Shown: positions 8,214 through 15,443 of the stretch, piece by piece | Layout: each line of letters starts with the position of its first letter | Numbering within the stretch: position 1 is the stretch's first letter | Source: GWB2-37-7 sp049684915 | GTDB taxonomy: Bacteria; Bacillota; Clostridia; Lutisporales; Lutisporaceae | DNA: 27,490 bases | NCBI GenBank assembly: GCA_049684915.1 | Contig: JBAVGO010000175.1 | Span: 1 to 27,490 of the forward strand | Direction: 5' to 3' | Notes under the pieces: model-generated | Seen by the model: only the letters and a program-made list of their open reading frames with translations | The model's database searches: none | Told to the model about the DNA's origin: nothing | Program-made: the position numbers and the translations under genes

Positions 8214-8265
8214 TTGACAATTACAAGATATTTATATAGAATATGTTATATACCCCCGTAGGGTA
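8214..8265 (+). promoter_or_regulatory. promoter with CsoR/CstR-type operator upstream of the 4Fe-4S protein
   Basis: TTGACA (8214-8219), 17 bases, TAGAAT (8237-8242) make a good sigma-A promoter; a second TTGACA directly precedes it at 8208. Immediately downstream, at the expected transcription start, lies TACCCCCGTAGGGTA (8251-8265), with TACCC/GGGTA arms around a five-base centre. This is the arrangement and base composition of operators for the CsoR/RcnR/FrmR/CstR repressor family. The repressor gene is not in this window. Confidence 0.65.
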
Positions 8266-8285
8266 GTTGGGAAAGGAATTTTTAA

Positions 8286-8855
8286 ATGAAATTAAAATGG
8301 ATGAAGCATTTATATTGGATTACTATATTGTTTTTCACTTTAGGATTTTTTAATATAGTTTTTGCATGGATGGGTCTTATGTGTTTTATATTGCCCTTTG
8401 TGCTACTTGTAAGAGATAAGAAAAAAACCTGGTGTCAAAGGTATTGCCCTAGAGCAAGCTTGTTTACAGCTATGTTCAAAGGGAAATCACATAAAAGAAG
8501 AATTACTCCGAAGTGGATAACAAACGGGACTGGAAAACAGATATTTTTGGTATATTTTAGTTTTAATCTATTTATTGTGATAATGTCAACTATAATGGTA
8601 TCACTAGGCAGAATTGAGGGAATAGATAAGATAAGACTTCTAATCGCTTTTCGATTGCCTTGGGATATGCCACAGCTGCTAAATATTACTTCTGTGCCGA
8701 ATTGGGCAGTACATTTGTCATTTAGAATATACTCAATGATGCTTAGCACTACGATTATTGGTTTATTGTTTGGATGGCTTTACAGCCCAAGAACATGGTG
8801 TACTATTTGCCCTATAGGAACAATAACTGATATAAGTTTGAAAAGATTGAAGTAA
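8286..8855 (+). CDS. membrane-bound 4Fe-4S protein (NapH/CcoG-like, Fer4_5 type)
   Basis: A 189-residue polytopic membrane protein with four cysteines suited to hold one [4Fe-4S] cluster: Cys50-x3-Cys54-Pro and Cys172-x2-Cys175-Pro, each placed at the cytoplasmic end of a hydrophobic stretch. Predicted membrane segments lie at about 9-29, 28-43, 86-107 and 145-167. The WC-x2/3-CP form is that of polyferredoxin-like proteins (NapH, NosR C-terminus, CcoG), which pass electrons across or to the membrane. It is shorter than those and lacks the extra ferredoxin CxxCxxCxxxCP repeats. No redox partner gene is adjacent. Its promoter carries a CsoR-family operator, suggesting induction by copper, another metal, formaldehyde or sulfane sulfur. 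Substrate and partner are unknown. Confidence 0.75.
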   Translation: MKLKWMKHLYWITILFFTLGFFNIVFAWMGLMCFILPFVLLVRDKKKTWCQRYCPRASLFTAMFKGKSHKRRITPKWITNGTGKQIFLVYFSFNLFIVIMSTIMVSLGRIEGIDKIRLLIAFRLPWDMPQLLNITSVPNWAVHLSFRIYSMMLSTTIIGLLFGWLYSPRTWCTICPIGTITDISLKRLK

Positions 8856-9001
8856 TAGGGCGTAATTTGCATTAATTCTATATATGTGTTACACTAACAA
8901 AGTTAGTTTATTGATTTGCGAAAATTTTTTATATTTCACTTAGACATGTTTGGGACTCTTATTGTATAAATGATCTTAAAAATTTATTATGAAAACAGGT
9001 T

Positions 9002-9033
9002 GCTAACATAACTTAGATATGTTAGCTTTTTTT
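9002..9033 (+). terminator. intrinsic terminator
   Basis: A perfect 9 bp stem GCTAACATA/TATGTTAGC (9002-9010 with 9018-9026), a 7-base loop and seven T. It ends transcription from the 4Fe-4S gene or from a short unannotated RNA. Confidence 0.85.
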
Positions 9034-9094
9034 ATTATAATGCACAGGAAAAATCAAATTCCATCTTAAAGTAATTTGACCAAATGCGTTTCTT

Positions 9095-9139
9095 AAAAGG
9101 CTTCCTTAATTTGTAATGTTTCAATAGGGGCCTTTTTTT
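9095..9139 (+). terminator. terminator or attenuator upstream of the UPF0316 gene
   Basis: A 10 bp stem (9095-9104 with 9127-9136, two G-T wobbles), a 22-base loop and a run of seven T. It stands 60 bases before the next start codon and 60 bases after the previous terminator, so it may be a leader attenuator. Confidence 0.6.
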
Positions 9140-9199
9140 ATTTGCATAATCTAAATTAATAAATAATAAATACAGAAAAGAGAAAAAAGGAGGTGTCTT

Positions 9200-9739
9200 A
9201 TGACACAACAAGTAATATTAGCTATTATAGGGCTTTTCTTGATAACAGCCTTTACAAATATTTTGGCTACATTAAAAACAATTTTAATATCAAAAAAAAT
9301 AATGAACCCAGTATATATATTATCTTTTGCTGATGCAATTATCTTTGCAGCAACTATTTCAAAGGTAAGCAGCTCTGATGGAGTGAGTTATACAATTGCT
9401 TACGCACTAGGTAGAACCTTAGGGGTATATATGGGTAATAGACTGGAGGAAAAATTAGCACTCGGAATATTGGAGGTTGACTTATTTATCAATAATAAGG
9501 ATAAAATGATTGAGATTGCTGAAAATCTTAGGAAGGAAGGCTACACAGTCAATAATTATCTTGCGAGAGGGAACAATGGAGATAGGAGATACAAGGTTGA
9601 AGTTGTAATTAGGAGAAAGGAATTTAAGATATTAGAGCAAATAATGGAGGAATGCGGAGTTACTGATCCTACCATGAAAATTAAAAACTTAAGCAGAGTG
9701 AATGGTAAAATTACATCTACTCGTGCAAAAGCAATATAA
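9200..9739 (+). CDS. UPF0316 membrane protein (DUF5698 + DUF2179)
   Basis: A 179-residue protein with three N-terminal membrane segments (about 4-26, 36-54 and 60-78) and a C-terminal cytoplasmic alpha/beta domain (about 90-165). The TLKTILISKK and SFADAIIFAATISKV stretches correspond to the conserved UPF0316 membrane part (DUF5698). The following domain has the DUF2179 pattern, a small alternating fold thought to bind ligands. The function of the family is not established. The start is well supported by a perfect AGGAGG ending nine bases upstream. It is preceded by a possible attenuator and followed by a new promoter, so it is probably transcribed alone. No sign of damage or transfer. Confidence 0.82.
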   Translation: MTQQVILAIIGLFLITAFTNILATLKTILISKKIMNPVYILSFADAIIFAATISKVSSSDGVSYTIAYALGRTLGVYMGNRLEEKLALGILEVDLFINNKDKMIEIAENLRKEGYTVNNYLARGNNGDRRYKVEVVIRRKEFKILEQIMEECGVTDPTMKIKNLSRVNGKITSTRAKAI

Positions 9740-9780
9740 TCAATATTTTTTCATAAATCATAATTAAAATTTAACAAATG

Positions 9781-9905
9781 TGGTATACTTATATTATATA
9801 AGAAGTTTCTAAGTTAGAAACAGTTGTTAATTTTGGATAGAGAAGCTATGGATTCAGGCATATAAATATGATTATTTGCCACCTTTATAAGGGTGGCTTT
9901 TATCT
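9781..9905 (+). ncRNA. terminated leader or small RNA upstream of the 168-residue gene
   Basis: An extended -10 element TGG-TATACT (9781-9789), or alternatively TTAACA-N17-TTATAT (9771-9799), could start a transcript near 9796-9806. The transcript begins with a perfect hairpin GTTTCTA/TAGAAAC (9805-9811 with 9815-9821). It ends about 100 bases later at a terminator (GCCACCT/GGGTGGC, 9878-9884 with 9891-9897, then TTTTAT). An upstream GGCA near 9857 can pair with the TGCC that begins the terminator stem. It matches no riboswitch class I know; a small RNA or an attenuator are both possible. Confidence 0.4.
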
Positions 9906-9982
9906 TATAGAACTATGGTAGATGCTTTGACAGGTAGACTCTACCAGTATTTAAAATAAATAGCAAAGAGGAGAATACTATT

Positions 9983-10489
9983 ATGATGAAAAGAAATTAT
10001 AACATGAAGAAAACTATATCCATAAAGCAGTTTATTACTGAGTTTGGACAGGGTTTTTCAAAACATATGAAACAAAGGCTGCTTGAATTGGGAACAAGAC
10101 TTATTTTGACACGGAGAGAACTTAGCTATATTCTTGATCTTAAGCATGTAGAACATTTAAAATATGACTGCCATAATAACTCAGGGAAAAAAGATAGTGA
10201 ATGTAAAAAAGAGTATACATATGGTCAGTTTGTTGTAAATGAAGGAAGCTTGTACTTTTCTGAAAACTGTTTAGAAAATAATGATATTATGCAGATTTCG
10301 ATTGTAAAAGATATCTACAGCTCTTTGACTACAGAAGAGAATACATTTGAAGATGAGTTGAAGGCAAAGCTAATAGATGATAATAATATAGATTATGTAG
10401 CAGACAAAATACTAGAGGTATGCCCAGAGGTTTCTGCTGAACATATGGCAATCATTGCGAAATATTGCACAGTAGAAAGTCGCAGATAA
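9983..10489 (+). CDS. hypothetical protein, 168 residues
   Basis: I do not recognise this family. The protein is soluble by appearance, with a basic N-terminal third (KKTISIKQFITEFGQGF, MKQRLLELGTRLILTRRE) predicted helical. A central Cys/His patch follows (YDCHNNSGKKDSEC, about residues 54-67), then a YTYGQFVVNEGSLYFSENCL stretch, and an acidic C-terminal half with CPEV and YCTVES. The scattered cysteines could bind metal, but no classic zinc motif is present. The start is supported by GAGGAG at 9968-9973; the second ATG at 9986 is equally placed. It has its own upstream leader and a downstream terminator, so it is monocistronic. Codon use resembles its neighbours. It is a real gene by frame, ribosome site and terminator, but its role is unknown. 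Confidence 0.7.
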   Translation: MMKRNYNMKKTISIKQFITEFGQGFSKHMKQRLLELGTRLILTRRELSYILDLKHVEHLKYDCHNNSGKKDSECKKEYTYGQFVVNEGSLYFSENCLENNDIMQISIVKDIYSSLTTEENTFEDELKAKLIDDNNIDYVADKILEVCPEVSAEHMAIIAKYCTVESRR

Positions 10490-10503
10490 ATTAAATAAAA
10501 AGT

Positions 10504-10550
10504 AATGCCCACCGATTAATAGCTTTTATGGCTTTAACGGTGGGCATTTT
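10504..10550. terminator. bidirectional terminator
   Basis: AATGCCCACCG (10504-10514) pairs perfectly with 10538-10548, followed by TTTTT on the plus strand and preceded by A-rich sequence. It lies between the convergent 168-residue gene and the ABC exporter operon and ends both. Confidence 0.88.
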
Positions 10551-10556
10551 TATCTG

Positions 10557-12446
10557 TTATATTGCTTGAGCAGTTTCAAACTGACTATTATAGAGCTCTG
10601 CATAGAAACCGTTCTTAGTAAGCAGCTCCTTATGATGTCCTTGTTCAACTATATCTCCGTTGTTCATTACCAGTATCAAATCAGCATCACGAATTGTTGA
10701 CAGACGATGTGCAATTATAAAGCTGGTGCGGTTCTTCATCAGATTATTCATTGCTTTCTGTATTTGTACTTCAGTACGAGTGTCAACAGAGCTAGTTGCT
10801 TCATCAAGAATCAATATCATTGGGTCTGCAAGAATTGCTCTTGCAATAGTAATCAATTGCTTCTGACCCTGAGATATGTTTGAAGCTTCTTCGTTAAGTA
10901 CCATGTTGTAGCCATCAGGCAAGGTATGCACGAAGCTGTCAACATGGGCTGCTTTTGCTGCGTCCTTGACCTCTTCATCAGTTGCATCAAGACGACCATA
11001 ACGGATATTCTCCATTATGCTATCGTTATAAAGCCAGGTGTCTTGAAGCACCATACCAAACATTGAACGCAAGTCACCTCGGCTATACTCTCTTAAATCA
11101 TGACCCTCCAGTAAAATTGAACCCTTATTTACATCATAGAATCGCATAAGCAGTTTAACCATAGTAGTTTTCCCTGCTCCAGTAGGTCCAACAATTGCAA
11201 CCTTTTGACCGGGTTTTATATGTGCAGAGAAATCATTAATTATGATTTTATCGGCATTATAACCGAAGTGAACGTTTTTAAATTCAACATTTCCTTCAAC
11301 AGCTTCAACCTTGACTGGATTGGATGCTTCTGGTATCTCCTCTTCCTCTGCTAAAAACTCAAATACACGTTCAGCTGAGGCAGCAGTTTGCTGAAGTACA
11401 TTGGAGATGTTGGCTAGCTGTGCTATAGGCTGAGTGAAGGCACGTACATACTGTATAAAGGCTTGTATATCTCCCACAGTTATAGCTTTTTTAATTGCCA
11501 GCCAACCGCCTAAAACACTTACAGCTACATAACCAATATTACCTACAAAGGACATGATTGGCATCATCATCCCTGATAAAAACTGTGATTTCCATGCCAC
11601 ACCGTAGAGCTTGCCATTGAAGGTCTCAAACTTTTCTATACTTTTTTTCTCGCCATTGAAGGCTTTCATTACCACATGACCACCATACATTTCTTCAACA
11701 TGACCATTTAAATGTCCCAATAAGTCTTGCTGCTCTTTGAAATATTTTTGAGAACGTTTTACAACAAACATTATCAAAAACATAGAAATTGGAAGTATAA
11801 AAAGGGCAACAAGAGTCATTGACCAGCTTATACTAAGCATCATAATCAGCACTCCGATTACAGTAGTTACTGATGTAATTAGCTGAGTCATGCTTTGATT
11901 AAGAGTCTGACTCAGGGTATCAACGTCATTAGTAACACGAGATAAAATCTCACCGTGATTTGTGCCATCAAAATACTTTAGGGGCAAACGATTAATTTTT
12001 TCAGAAATATCCTTTCTGAAGCCATAGCTTACCTTCATAGAAACATTGGTCATGACCCAGCCTTGTATATAGCTGAACAATGCACTTAGCAGATAAAGAC
12101 CTAGAAGAGTAAGCATTATTCCACCAATGTAATCAAAATCAATGCCTATGCCAGTATCTGCAATTTTTCCCATGACCCCTTCAAAAAGCTTTGTTGTAGC
12201 GTTACCTAATATTTTAGGCCCTACAATTGAGAATATAGCACTGGCTGCTGCGAAAATAAATACAATAATTATTGATATTTTATATACACTTAAATGCTTT
12301 ATAAGCTTTTTCATTGTTCCTTTGAAGTTGCGAGCTTTTTCCCCACCACGCATCATACCGCCCATAGGTCCACCGCCGCCAGGCCCCATAGGTCTACCAC
12401 TGCCAGGACCTATAGGTCCACTGCCACTTCGTCCTTTCTCACTCAT
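10557..12446 (-). CDS. ABC exporter half-transporter, ATPase with consensus catalytic site
   Basis: A 629-residue membrane half-transporter: about six membrane helices (roughly 55-340) followed by a nucleotide-binding domain. Motifs: Walker A GPTGAGKT (420-427), Q-loop in VLQDTW, Walker B ILILDE with catalytic Glu549, and H-loop His580. The signature is NISQGQ rather than LSGGQ (about 523-528), which is the pattern seen in the partner of a degenerate subunit. It overlaps the 740-residue ABC gene by four bases, so the two proteins are made together and should form a heterodimeric multidrug-type exporter (BmrCD, LmrCD, TM287/288 class). Odd feature: a low-complexity Gly/Pro/Met-rich N-terminus of about 35 residues before the first helix. 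Substrate unknown; drugs, peptides or lipids are possible. Confidence 0.93.
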   Translation of the reverse strand: MSEKGRSGSGPIGPGSGRPMGPGGGGPMGGMMRGGEKARNFKGTMKKLIKHLSVYKISIIIVFIFAAASAIFSIVGPKILGNATTKLFEGVMGKIADTGIGIDFDYIGGIMLTLLGLYLLSALFSYIQGWVMTNVSMKVSYGFRKDISEKINRLPLKYFDGTNHGEILSRVTNDVDTLSQTLNQSMTQLITSVTTVIGVLIMMLSISWSMTLVALFILPISMFLIMFVVKRSQKYFKEQQDLLGHLNGHVEEMYGGHVVMKAFNGEKKSIEKFETFNGKLYGVAWKSQFLSGMMMPIMSFVGNIGYVAVSVLGGWLAIKKAITVGDIQAFIQYVRAFTQPIAQLANISNVLQQTAASAERVFEFLAEEEEIPEASNPVKVEAVEGNVEFKNVHFGYNADKIIINDFSAHIKPGQKVAIVGPTGAGKTTMVKLLMRFYDVNKGSILLEGHDLREYSRGDLRSMFGMVLQDTWLYNDSIMENIRYGRLDATDEEVKDAAKAAHVDSFVHTLPDGYNMVLNEEASNISQGQKQLITIARAILADPMILILDEATSSVDTRTEVQIQKAMNNLMKNRTSFIIAHRLSTIRDADLILVMNNGDIVEQGHHKELLTKNGFYAELYNSQFETAQAI

Positions 12447-14665
12447 GCTAATTCCTCCTTTGAGAGCTGTGATAATGCAATTTCTTGATAGGTTTCGCAG
12501 TTTTCCATAAGCTCCTTGTGAGTGCCTATGCCAACAATTTTACCATCCTCGAGAACTATTATCTGCTCAGCATTCATAATGGTTGAAATTCTTTGTGCGA
12601 CTATTAGAACAGTACTTGCTTCTGTCTGAGCCTTAAGAGCTTTTCTAAGAGCTGCATCAGTTTTAAAGTCAAGAGCTGAAAAGCTATCGTCAAATATATA
12701 AATTTCTGGCTTCTTTACTAAAGCACGAGCAATAGACAATCTCTGCTTCTGACCACCTGAAACGTTGGCACCGCCCTGAGATATTTCAGCAGCAAAGCCT
12801 TCTGGATTTTCAATGATAAATTCCATTGCTTGGGCAATCTGTGCGGCTTCATTAATTTCTTCATTTGTAGCGTTTTCATCTGCATATTTCAAGTTAGATT
12901 CTATTGTACCGCTAAATAATGAACCTTTCTGCGGAACATATCCAACCTTTTCACGAAGATCACGCTGTTTAACCTCTCTTATATCCACTCCATCCACCAA
13001 TACTTGACCATTTGTTACGTCATAGAAGCGAGGAATTAAGTTAATAAGAGTTGTTTTACCTGAACCTGTTGAGCCGATAAAGGCTGTTGTTTGATCAGGC
13101 AATGCCTTGAAGCTGATGTTTTTTAGTGCATCTTCCTCAGCCCCAGGATATCTAAAGGTTACATTTCTAAATTCTACAACACCCTTAACCTTATCAAAAT
13201 GCTTAGGCTCGTTAGGGTCTATTATAGTAGGCTTTGTTTCCAATACCTCAGCAACACGCTGGGCAGATACAGAAGCCCTTGGTATCATGATAAACATCAT
13301 GGATAGCATTAGGAATGAGAATAAAATCTGCATTGCATACTGCATAAATGCCATCATATCACCAACCTGCATAGCAGAATCGGCAATTTGGTGTGCACCT
13401 ACCCATACAATAAGTAGTGTAACACCATTCATAATCAGCATCATAGCAGGCATCATAAATACCATTACACGATTAACAAAGAGGTTTGTACTTGTGAGAT
13501 CCTTGTTAGCCTTATCAAAGCGTTCTTCCTCAAAATTTTGAGTATTGAAGGCTCTGATTACCATCATACCAGTAAGGTTTTCACGAGTAACTAGATTTAG
13601 TCGGTCTATAAGCTTTTGTATTATTTTAAATTTAGGCATTGCAACCGTAAATACTGTTAATATCAGTCCTAGCAGAATTACAACTGCAAGGGTGATAATC
13701 CAAGACATGGAGGAGCTTTTGCCTATTGCCTTTATTACTCCGCCTGCACCCATAATTGGTGCATAGATTACCATTCTTATCATAATAATAACAAGCATCT
13801 GTATTTGCGTTATATCATTGGTAGTTCGTGTGATTAGTGAAGCTGTGGAGAATTTATCAAACTCAGTATTAGAGAAGCTCTCCACCTTTGTAAATATATT
13901 TCTGCGTAGGTTTCTTGACAAGCCTGCTGCTACCCTGGCAGATAAAAAGCCTACCAGCACTGTACAAGCTGCACTAAGCAAAGATATTAGCAGCATCAAG
14001 ACTCCAGCATTTATTATATAATTACTTTGAATTTTATCTACAGCTATTCCCAAAGCCTCATACTCTGCTTTTATCGGAACTACTGCAGCCTGAGTAACCA
14101 TATTATTACCTAACGCTGCAAATTTCTCATTCATAGAATTAGTAATCTGCTCACGCTGTGAAGCGGGCTGTTGTGCTAAAATGGCAAATAAGTCAACATT
14201 AGCTGGAAGTTTTGTTCCGTTAAATTCGATTACCCCATCCTTAGCACTTGCCTTCATCTTTTCTACACCAGAGACAGCCAGAAATGCTTTGCCCATTATG
14301 GGATTTATCATATCAATTTCAGTTTTATCAAGGTTATTTAATGTGTAAATAGGTTCTACAGCCAAGGTTGGATAATCCTTGACGTACTTGTCATAATCTA
14401 CATTTGATTTGTCAATCAAGGTGTAGCTTTTAAGCACCTCTGCCTTTTCACTATCATTCATAAATATAGTAAGCTTATCCATAGTGCTTTGTCTTACTGC
14501 ATCAGGTACTGCATTTACAATACCGCCCTGCTGGATGCCCTTATTTACAATGTTTGACATGTAATCAGGAAGCGAAAGGTCGCAAATTGCTTGCACAAAC
14601 AGTAAAAATATTGCTATCAAAATCAATACGGTAAAGGGCTTTAAATATTTGGCTAATTTAAACAT
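12443..14665 (-). CDS. ABC exporter half-transporter, degenerate-site subunit with large extracytoplasmic insert
   Basis: A 740-residue partner of the downstream ABC gene. The nucleotide-binding domain has Walker A GSTGSGKT (531-538) and a good VSGGQ signature (635-639). The catalytic Glu after Walker B is Asp660 (FDDSFSALD) and the H-loop His is Gln691 (AQRIST). These are the hallmark changes of the non-hydrolysing site in heterodimeric exporters. It is about 160 residues longer than usual. The extra length lies between membrane helix 1 (about 12-30) and helix 2 (about 218-240), so some 187 residues should fold outside the membrane. The first helix starts almost at the N-terminus. The start lies 13 bases after the marR stop, consistent with an operon led by the regulator. 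Confidence 0.93.
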   Translation of the reverse strand: MFKLAKYLKPFTVLILIAIFLLFVQAICDLSLPDYMSNIVNKGIQQGGIVNAVPDAVRQSTMDKLTIFMNDSEKAEVLKSYTLIDKSNVDYDKYVKDYPTLAVEPIYTLNNLDKTEIDMINPIMGKAFLAVSGVEKMKASAKDGVIEFNGTKLPANVDLFAILAQQPASQREQITNSMNEKFAALGNNMVTQAAVVPIKAEYEALGIAVDKIQSNYIINAGVLMLLISLLSAACTVLVGFLSARVAAGLSRNLRRNIFTKVESFSNTEFDKFSTASLITRTTNDITQIQMLVIIMIRMVIYAPIMGAGGVIKAIGKSSSMSWIITLAVVILLGLILTVFTVAMPKFKIIQKLIDRLNLVTRENLTGMMVIRAFNTQNFEEERFDKANKDLTSTNLFVNRVMVFMMPAMMLIMNGVTLLIVWVGAHQIADSAMQVGDMMAFMQYAMQILFSFLMLSMMFIMIPRASVSAQRVAEVLETKPTIIDPNEPKHFDKVKGVVEFRNVTFRYPGAEEDALKNISFKALPDQTTAFIGSTGSGKTTLINLIPRFYDVTNGQVLVDGVDIREVKQRDLREKVGYVPQKGSLFSGTIESNLKYADENATNEEINEAAQIAQAMEFIIENPEGFAAEISQGGANVSGGQKQRLSIARALVKKPEIYIFDDSFSALDFKTDAALRKALKAQTEASTVLIVAQRISTIMNAEQIIVLEDGKIVGIGTHKELMENCETYQEIALSQLSKEELA

Positions 14666-14678
14666 TTTGCATCTACTC

Positions 14679-15119
14679 CTATTCTTTATGCTTATTAAAA
14701 ACTCTTTGTAGTGTGTCTAAGCCTCGAAGTATCTCATCTAGCTCTTCAGCTGTAGCATTACTCATCATAGCTTCAAACATTTTTGCTATTTCCTTAAAAT
14801 GTTCTTCGGAGCTTTTCTTAAACTCAGACGTTACACTGACATATACTACTCGTCGATCTTCTTTACTTCTAGTTCTTTCTACCAAGCCCTGATTTTCCAA
14901 CCTGTCTATAATTCCAGATACTGTGCTGTTGGATAAACCAAGCTTTTGGCTTAAATCACTGATTTTCATTTCACCATAATGGGCTAAAGTACCCATTAAC
15001 ATTCCTTGTGGACCCGTTACATTCATCTCCTTGAAATGATGATGTACATTTTGCTTCACAGTTTCCATCAACTGCTTTAATACACTTACTACTCTTAGAC
15101 CCTTACTAAGTTCCTCCAT
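14679..15119 (-). CDS. MarR-family transcriptional regulator of the ABC exporter operon
   Basis: A winged-helix repressor of 146 residues, usual for MarR. The helix-turn-helix lies at about 52-77 (MKISDLSQKLGLSNSTVSGIIDRLENQGLV read in parts), followed by the wing with the conserved DRR (EDRRVVYV). Flanking helices would form the dimer. The open frame runs to 15218, but ATG 15119 is chosen: GAGGTGA lies about eight bases upstream, and the longer version would begin inside the promoter and operator. It is the first gene of a three-gene unit with the two ABC subunits. A 24-base palindrome overlaps its -10 element, so autorepression with release by an effector, possibly an exporter substrate, is likely. 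Confidence 0.9.
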   Translation of the reverse strand: MEELSKGLRVVSVLKQLMETVKQNVHHHFKEMNVTGPQGMLMGTLAHYGEMKISDLSQKLGLSNSTVSGIIDRLENQGLVERTRSKEDRRVVYVSVTSEFKKSSEEHFKEIAKMFEAMMSNATAEELDEILRGLDTLQRVFNKHKE

Positions 15120-15169
15120 GGAATCATTCACCTCGTGTAAATTATTTCGGTTAGAAACATTCCGTATAG

Positions 15170-15218
15170 ATATATTTCGCATACGAAATATATTACACTC
15201 TATAATATTATTTGTCAA
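15170..15218 (-). promoter_or_regulatory. promoter and MarR-type operator of the marR-ABC operon
   Basis: On the minus strand, TTGACA (15218-15213), 17 bases, TAATAT (15195-15190). The perfect repeat ATATATTTCG-CATA-CGAAATATAT (15170-15193 on the plus strand; 10 bp arms, four-base centre) overlaps the -10 and the start site. Size and position are typical for an autoregulatory MarR operator. Confidence 0.75.
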
Positions 15219-15443
15219 TGAGGTTTATGTATTTTTATTGCTTCTTTTTACCATTATAATTGTGATACAATTATTCTATATGTTCTGCACTAAACAGTAT
15301 GCATTGAATTCAAAATGTGCAAAATATTTTCCTTGAGGCATACGTTGCGAAAAGTATATTATTGATAATACAAAAGTAGATAGAACGCCAAATGAATTAG
15401 TAACTAAACCATAAAAAACTAATATAAGTTTAGGAGATAAAAA
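15219..15443. other. intergenic region between divergent marR operon and dbpA
   Basis: AT-rich with no ORF. It holds a perfect inverted repeat ATAATTG-TGATA-CAATTAT at 15256-15274 that could be an operator or a small hairpin. There is no convincing sigma-A promoter for dbpA, although TTGCGA near 15348 followed by AT-rich sequence is possible. A cold-shock helicase could have a long leader here, but no clear structure was found. Confidence 0.35.

Larger units (their letters stand above)
8856..9199. other. 344-base gap with two terminator-like hairpins
   Basis: No ORF with a ribosome site was found. After the 4Fe-4S gene there is a small ACTAAC/GTTAGT hairpin near 8891-8905. A clear terminator follows at 9002-9033 and a second hairpin with a T-run at 9095-9139. 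The last may be an attenuator in the leader of the downstream gene. The rest shows no recognisable feature. Confidence 0.5.

Noticed and set aside
12142..12510. Plus-strand frame of 122 codons, Pro-rich
   Set aside because: It is antisense to the Gly/Pro-rich start of the ABC gene; the proline richness is the complement of glycine codons.
15256..15274. Rex-type box in front of dbpA
   Set aside because: TTGTGATACAA lacks the spacing of TTGTGA-N6-TCACAA, so only a generic inverted repeat is claimed.
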